This document shows, one piece after another, positions 7,167 through 10,476 of a DNA stretch of 10,476 bases. The notes below the pieces were generated by a model. That model was not told where the DNA came from. It saw only the letters and a list, made by a program, of their open reading frames with translations, and did no database searches. Numbering within the stretch: position 1 is the stretch's first letter; every line of letters begins with the position of its first letter. The position numbers were made by a program, and so were the translations under genes. The DNA is from an uncultured Bacteroidota bacterium (GTDB lineage Bacteria; Bacteroidota; Bacteroidia; Flavobacteriales; Flavobacteriaceae). Location of the stretch: positions 1 through 10,476 of the forward strand of contig CAILTC010000631.1 in the NCBI GenBank assembly GCA_903837025.1, read 5' to 3'.

Positions 7167-7514
7167 TTAATCCGGAAAAATAAATTCATCCACAGAAAAA
7201 TCCAATACATCCGATTTCGCGGCAGCAACGATAATTTCGTCAATGCCTTTTTGGAGTAATAATGGCGTTGTATATTTTCGGCTGGTGGCTACATGAAGCT
7301 CTTCTTTCATCATTTTGAAAAAATATTTCCCGTTGGCAGCCCTCGCTTTCACGTAAGTGTAATCATTTACATCCGATTTCATCTCTTCGATCAAGGCTTC
7401 GCAATCCATCTTGAGCTCGAAAGAGGTGCTGGTGAAAATTGTTTTTCCTTTTCTGGAGGTAAAAACAAATTTGTACTGATCATCAAAACGTTTACTGATA
7501 ACAAATGCGCCCAT
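7167..7514 (-). CDS. Tandem DUF1508 (YegP-like) protein
   Basis: This is a 115-residue cytoplasmic protein built of two DUF1508/YegP repeats (Pfam PF07411). Repeat one spans about residues 12-46 (YKFVFTSRKGKTIFTS, then a helix with DCEALIEEMKSD). Repeat two spans about 62-98 (KYFFKMMKEELHVATS, then LLLQKGIDEI). In each, a beta hairpin carrying F-x-(L/F) and TS is followed by a helix, as in the two-repeat form known from YegP-type proteins. The biochemical role of the family is not established. The start at ATG 7514, reading MGAFVISKRF, is typical for the family. It converges tail to tail with the ABM gene. A short acidic tail (DFSVDEFIFPD) follows the second repeat. Confidence 0.88.
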   Translation of the reverse strand: MGAFVISKRFDDQYKFVFTSRKGKTIFTSTSFELKMDCEALIEEMKSDVNDYTYVKARAANGKYFFKMMKEELHVATSRKYTTPLLLQKGIDEIIVAAAKSDVLDFSVDEFIFPD

Positions 7515-7642
7515 AATGAAATACTGAATCTAAATTAGAATTATACCGTTTAATCTTTAATTGTAATTTCGAGTAATTTTAAAGCGCTACAACTATTAAA
7601 ATGCAGCCCTTGAAAGTCACTCGAAGAGGCAGATCTATAGTG

Positions 7643-8245
7643 TTATATTTTTCTTCTCAAATTATCTTTAACCTCATCGAACCATTCGCGACGAAGAATA
7701 CTCAAAATAATACTATCCCGACGTTTTTCGCTACCTAAAGTGGGCATGTGATTCCGCAAAACCCCTTCTACCTTGCAACCAATGCTTTTCATTGCGGCAA
7801 TACTTCGCTGGTTATTCGTATCGGCACGAAATTCTACACGCTCCATTCCGAGGGTTTCGAAAGCAAACTGCAAGAGTAAAAATTTACAATGCTTGTTGAG
7901 TCCAGTTCCACGGAAATCTTTTCCGTACCAAGTGTACCCTAATTGCAGCGTTTTGAATTCAAAATTAATATCGTAAAAACGAGTGCTTCCAGCATATTTC
8001 CCTGATTGCTTGTCGAAAACGATAAACGGGAATTCGGATCCATTTTCTTTAGCTTTCAAAGCTAATTGAATATAATGACTTAGATTTTCTTTTCCGTTCG
8101 CACGAACTAATGAAAACTCCCATGTTTCGGGTTCCTTGATGGAAATCTCTAATAAATTTTCGATGTCGGATTCTTGTAAAGGACGAAGCAAAACCATTTT
8201 GTCTTCGAGGATTGTATTTTGGGGAAATTCGAAATTTTCTTTCAT
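7643..8245 (-). CDS. GNAT acetyltransferase, RimJ/RimL type
   Basis: This 200-residue cytoplasmic protein has the layout of the Acetyltransf_3 group (RimJ/RimL-like), which acetylates protein N-termini or small amines using acetyl-CoA. It opens with VLLRPLQESDIENL (18-31), the common first strand and helix. The middle holds GKYAGSTRFYDI (82-93), then QLGYTWYGKDFRGTGLNK (101-118) with the R-G-T-G acetyl-CoA loop. The end holds ERVEFRADTNNQRSIAAM (135-152) and SIGCKVEGVLR, the typical Asn-x-x-Ser helix and closing strand. Length matches the family. Upstream, 97 bases away, lies the 118-aa gene on the same strand, with a hairpin at 8281-8301 between them. The family call is firm; the substrate is unknown. 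Confidence 0.92.
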   Translation of the reverse strand: MKENFEFPQNTILEDKMVLLRPLQESDIENLLEISIKEPETWEFSLVRANGKENLSHYIQLALKAKENGSEFPFIVFDKQSGKYAGSTRFYDINFEFKTLQLGYTWYGKDFRGTGLNKHCKFLLLQFAFETLGMERVEFRADTNNQRSIAAMKSIGCKVEGVLRNHMPTLGSEKRRDSIILSILRREWFDEVKDNLRRKI

Positions 8246-8280
8246 GGGGATTGGTAATGTTATTAATACAAAATAAGCAC

Positions 8281-8301
8281 CAGATTAACCGAGTTAATCT
8301 G
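8281..8301. repeat. Perfect 9-bp hairpin between two minus-strand genes
   Basis: CAGATTAAC at 8281-8289 and GTTAATCTG at 8293-8301 form a perfect stem with a 3-nt CGA loop. It sits between the end of the 118-aa gene (8342) and the GNAT start (8245). Read on the minus strand, the bases after it (TGGTGCTTATTTTG) are not a clean T tract, so termination is possible but weak. An operator for the GNAT gene is an equally good reading. Confidence 0.55.
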
Positions 8302-8341
8302 ATTTATACTGACTTTGGAATTGGGATTATTGCAAGAAAAT

Positions 8342-8698
8342 TTATTCGTTCATTTCGTCGTAACGCACCGGAATTTGCGGATCATATAACGGACATTTGA
8401 ATTCTTCTAAAGTATCAGCAAGAAGATTCATTGTTTTTCCTTCGGTGCCATAGCAATCAATTTGTATGCTTTGAGGAGTGGTTTTGACGTGAAATGCACC
8501 TTTTCCGTTGGTATTTTTCCAACTGCTTTCATCGACTTTTTCCCAACTTGAAAATACCGAATTAATACGATTCAGGATTACTTGTACCGGAAGAATCTCT
8601 AATCCTTCGACTTCTTCTTGTTCGACCAAGGCTTCATAAACCAAATGATGGTTCAGATAAATCTCGTCTTGATATTGCCAAAAAAGTAGTTCGTACAT
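8342..8698 (-). CDS. Conserved-looking hypothetical protein, 118 aa
   Basis: I do not recognise a named domain. The protein is acidic and aromatic, with no signal peptide or membrane segment, so probably cytoplasmic. It opens MYELLFWQYQDEIYLNHHLVYEAL, continues with an acidic helix-like region, and carries FSSWEKVDESSWKN (about 49-62), a strand-rich middle GAFHVKTTPQSIQIDCYG, and a closing CPLYDPQIPVRYDE. The pattern of short strands with Trp, Tyr and Asp resembles small stand-alone alpha/beta proteins, including some immunity-type proteins, but no toxin partner is present. It starts at ATG 8698 directly after an A/T-rich leader and lies 117 bases downstream of purM on the same strand. Coding status is supported by regular amino-acid composition and a full frame from start to stop with codon use like its neighbours. 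Confidence 0.78.
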   Translation of the reverse strand: MYELLFWQYQDEIYLNHHLVYEALVEQEEVEGLEILPVQVILNRINSVFSSWEKVDESSWKNTNGKGAFHVKTTPQSIQIDCYGTEGKTMNLLADTLEEFKCPLYDPQIPVRYDEMNE

Positions 8699-8710
8699 TT
8701 AATAAAGATT

Positions 8711-8788
8711 AAAAGATTCAAAAATTGAAAGATTGAAAGATTCAAAAATTCGTTTTTATCGGCGTTTTTGCATTAGCAAATCGGCGTT
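8711..8788. repeat. Short direct repeats in the purM-downstream spacer
   Basis: AAAGATTCAAAAATT occurs at 8712-8726 and again at 8736-8750, with a partial copy GAAAGATT between them. ATCGGCGTT occurs at 8758-8766 and 8780-8788. A 12-base string, TTTTTATCGGCG, at 8753-8764 also occurs at 4620-4631, in the spacer after the DUF4015 gene. No reading frame or clear terminator is seen in 8699-8815. The pieces look like a degenerate interspersed intergenic repeat. Confidence 0.5.
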
Positions 8789-8815
8789 CCTCTGCGTCCC
8801 AAAAGCTAACGTAAT

Positions 8816-9994
8816 TTAATATTCGAAAGTTCCGTATTCGCTGGTGATTGTTAATTTTTTAGCATCGGCTGCTTCTACTCGACCCACGATTTGCGCATCG
8901 ACGTTGAATGATTTTGAAATAGCAATAATCTCATCGGAAATGGCTTCGGGAACGTAAATTTCCATTCGGTGACCGCAGTTGAAAACTTGGTACATTTCTT
9001 TCCAATCCGTTTTAGATTGCTCTTGAATCAGTTGAAACAAAGGCGGAACCGGAAATAAATTGTCTTTTATAATATGCAGGTTTTGGATAAAATGCAAAAT
9101 CTTAGTTTGCGCTCCACCACTGCAATGCACCATTCCGTGAATTTCATTGGATGAATATTGGTCTAAAATTTTCTTGATAATCGGCGCATACGTTCGAGTT
9201 GGCGAAAGCACTAATTGTCCAGCATCGATTGGCGAATTTTCTACCGCATCGGTCAATTTTACTTGTCCCGAATAAATCAAATCTTCAGGAACAGCGGCAT
9301 CGTAACTTTCTGGGTATTTTGCTGCCAAATATTTCCCGAAAACATCATGACGTGCAGAGGTTAATCCGTTGCTTCCCATTCCACCATTATAGCTTTTTTC
9401 ATAACTGGCTTGACCAAAAGAAGCTAATCCTACAATCACATCACCTGCTTTTATATTGGCATTATCAATGACTTTAGAACGTTTCATTCGGGCTGTAACA
9501 GTCGAATCTACGATGATGGTGCGAACAATATCTCCCACATCGGCAGTTTCGCCACCGGTAGAATGAATGGTCACGCCAAAGGAATCGAGTTCTTTGATGA
9601 GTTCTTCGGTTCCGTTGATGATCGCCGAAATCACATCGGCAGTTATGAGGTTTTTATTTCTTCCAATGGTTGAAGAAAGTAGAATATTATCGGTTGCACC
9701 TACGCACAATAAATCGTCGATATTCATAATCAAAGCGTCTTGAGCTATGCCTTTCCAAACTGAAATATCGCCTGTTTCTTTCCAATACATATAGGCCAAA
9801 GACGATTTTGTCCCTGCACCATCGGCGTGCATAATCAGACAATACTCTTCGTCTTGGGTTAAATAATCTGGAATTATTTTGCAAAAAGCTTGTGGAAACA
9901 ATCCTTTGTCTATATTTTTTATGGCGTTATGCACATCTTCTTTGGAGGCTGAAACACCGCGAAGTGCATATCTTTTTGAAGTATCTGAACTCAT
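8816..9994 (-). CDS. purM: Phosphoribosylformylglycinamidine cyclo-ligase (AIR synthase), long Bacteroidota form
   Basis: PurM closes FGAM to AIR with ATP in de novo purine synthesis and acts in the cytosol as a dimer. The 392-residue protein shows HADGAGTK (56-63) matching the DGVGTK motif of the family, IAQDALIMNIDDLLCVGA (83-100), STGGETADVGD (145-155), SNGLTSARHDVF (208-219), SPTRTYAP (264-271) and FNCGHRMEI (338-346), the counterpart of the conserved GIGM-containing loop. It is about 45 residues longer than the Escherichia coli enzyme (345), as is usual for this phylum. The start is placed at ATG 9994 (MSSDTSKRYALRGVS) rather than ATG 10081: homologues as I recall them begin here, the extra 29 residues are not family-like, and a -7 promoter box falls inside them. 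No other pur gene is in the window. A paralogue with another ATP-grasp-independent role is the alternative. Confidence 0.85.
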   Translation of the reverse strand: MSSDTSKRYALRGVSASKEDVHNAIKNIDKGLFPQAFCKIIPDYLTQDEEYCLIMHADGAGTKSSLAYMYWKETGDISVWKGIAQDALIMNIDDLLCVGATDNILLSSTIGRNKNLITADVISAIINGTEELIKELDSFGVTIHSTGGETADVGDIVRTIIVDSTVTARMKRSKVIDNANIKAGDVIVGLASFGQASYEKSYNGGMGSNGLTSARHDVFGKYLAAKYPESYDAAVPEDLIYSGQVKLTDAVENSPIDAGQLVLSPTRTYAPIIKKILDQYSSNEIHGMVHCSGGAQTKILHFIQNLHIIKDNLFPVPPLFQLIQEQSKTDWKEMYQVFNCGHRMEIYVPEAISDEIIAISKSFNVDAQIVGRVEAADAKKLTITSEYGTFEY

Positions 9995-10016
9995 TGTACT
10001 ATTGTGTAATTTGGCG

Positions 10017-10024
10017 CAAAGATA
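10017..10024 (-). promoter_or_regulatory. -7 box of the purM promoter
   Basis: On the minus strand this reads TATCTTTG, a full match to TAnnTTTG and identical to the box of the DUF4015 gene. It ends 22 bases before ATG 9994, giving a very short leader. No TTG is found at the -33 spacing; that region is A-rich instead. Its position excludes ATG 10081 as the purM start. Confidence 0.6.
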
Positions 10025-10128
10025 AATATTTTTTTGGTGTTTGCCTATTCGGTTTTCGGAAGTGTTTTTAAAAGTTATCACAAAAAAAATAACACTCCAA
10101 AACCATGGCCTTTTGACAATAAAAAAAA

Positions 10129-10476
10129 TTAATTTTCTAGAATCATAATTTCTACCCTTCGATTTTCTTCTTCCTCTTGCTCTGTTTTTTCTGGTATTGG
10201 ATGAATTGGTCTTGTATTTCCGAAACCTTTGAAGTTAATTCGTTTTCTATTGATTCCGTTTTGAATTAAAAAAGCACAAACTGCCCTTGCTCTTGCTGTC
10301 GAAACACCATTTTTATCTCCTTCAATTTGACAACAAACATGACCTTGAATTTCAATTTTAAGCTTTGGATTATCATTCATGACACACAATAATTCATACA
10401 GATTTGTTTTTGATTTTGGTAATATCTTTGCCGAATTATTATAAAAAAAGAGGTCTTTAATTTTGATAATATCCCC
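10129..10476 (-). CDS. OmpA-family protein, C-terminal peptidoglycan-binding domain (5' partial)
   Basis: This is the last 115 codons of an OmpA-like protein whose start lies beyond the window. The frame stays open to 10476, adding DLFFYNNSAKILPKSKTNL and LYELL ahead of the TTG at 10387-10389, which is therefore internal. Those residues are the first strand and helix of the OmpA C-terminal domain. Then come KLKIEIQGHVCCQ, STARARAVCAFLIQNGI, RINFKGFGNTRPI and EENRRVEIMIL, which match the family pattern GHxD, LSxxRAxxV, GxG and NRRVEI. These domains bind diaminopimelate in peptidoglycan and hold outer-membrane proteins to the wall. The usual Asp after GH is replaced by Cys-Cys, and the D-x-x-G segment by an acidic loop. 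The upstream part (beta barrel, repeats or lipoprotein) cannot be seen. It lies 134 bases upstream of purM on the same strand, with no obvious terminator in between. Confidence 0.88.
   Translation of the reverse strand, partial: GDIIKIKDLFFYNNSAKILPKSKTNLYELLCVMNDNPKLKIEIQGHVCCQIEGDKNGVSTARARAVCAFLIQNGINRKRINFKGFGNTRPIHPIPEKTEQEEEENRRVEIMILEN

Noticed and set aside
8269..8276. A -7 promoter box for the RimL-like GNAT (minus TTATTTTG)
   Set aside because: It has one mismatch to TAnnTTTG and no TTG at the proper spacing, so it is not listed as a feature.
9199..9471. A plus-strand frame antisense to purM
   Set aside because: It lies opposite conserved PurM motifs, and its product has no recognisable character.
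10387..10389. TTG as the start of an 86-aa OmpA-like gene
   Set aside because: The frame stays open to the window end, and the upstream codons encode the first strand and helix of the OmpA domain, so TTG is internal.

Overview
The window looks like ordinary chromosome from a Bacteroidota bacterium, most likely Flavobacterium or a close relative. The base composition is AT-rich, start codons lack Shine-Dalgarno sequences and sit behind A-rich leaders, and two genes have a -7 box of the Bacteroidota form TAnnTTTG. Several proteins have a flavobacterial character: a cyclophilin-FKBP fusion, the long AIR-synthase form of PurM starting MSSD, a tandem DUF1508 protein, and an OmpA C-terminal domain carrying GHVCC. 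The genus is inferred from recall of family sequences, not from a search.

Layout. (1) 1-1134, plus strand: the 3' part of an exported cyclophilin-FKBP peptidyl-prolyl isomerase, closed by a strong intrinsic terminator at 1163-1200. (2) 1392-3911, plus: a complete MgtA-type P-type ATPase. It is followed by an intergenic stretch with an 18-bp perfect inverted repeat enclosing two small hairpins, probably an interspersed repeat. (3) 4146-5765, minus: a secreted DUF4015 (putative glycoside hydrolase) protein with a good promoter, then a small cytoplasmic protein of unknown function, possibly co-transcribed. (4) 6073-7158, plus: a very AT-rich GNAT acetyltransferase and a secreted ABM-domain protein. 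They form a small plus-strand block between minus-strand genes and may be an accessory insertion. (5) 7167-9994, minus: a DUF1508 protein, a RimJ/RimL-type GNAT, a 118-aa unknown protein, and PurM. (6) 10129-10476, minus: the C-terminal part of an OmpA-family protein that runs off the window.

The genes do not form one pathway. They cover envelope protein folding (PPIase), Mg2+ import (MgtA), envelope carbohydrate or anchoring functions (DUF4015, OmpA), small-molecule or protein acetylation, and de novo purine synthesis (PurM). I found no phage, insertion sequence, CRISPR array, RNA gene, toxin-antitoxin pair or recognisable defence system. The points most worth checking are the structured repeat after mgtA, the AT-rich plus-strand block, the two small unknown proteins, the repeat-rich spacer at 8707-8815, and two start-site corrections (purM and the OmpA-like gene).
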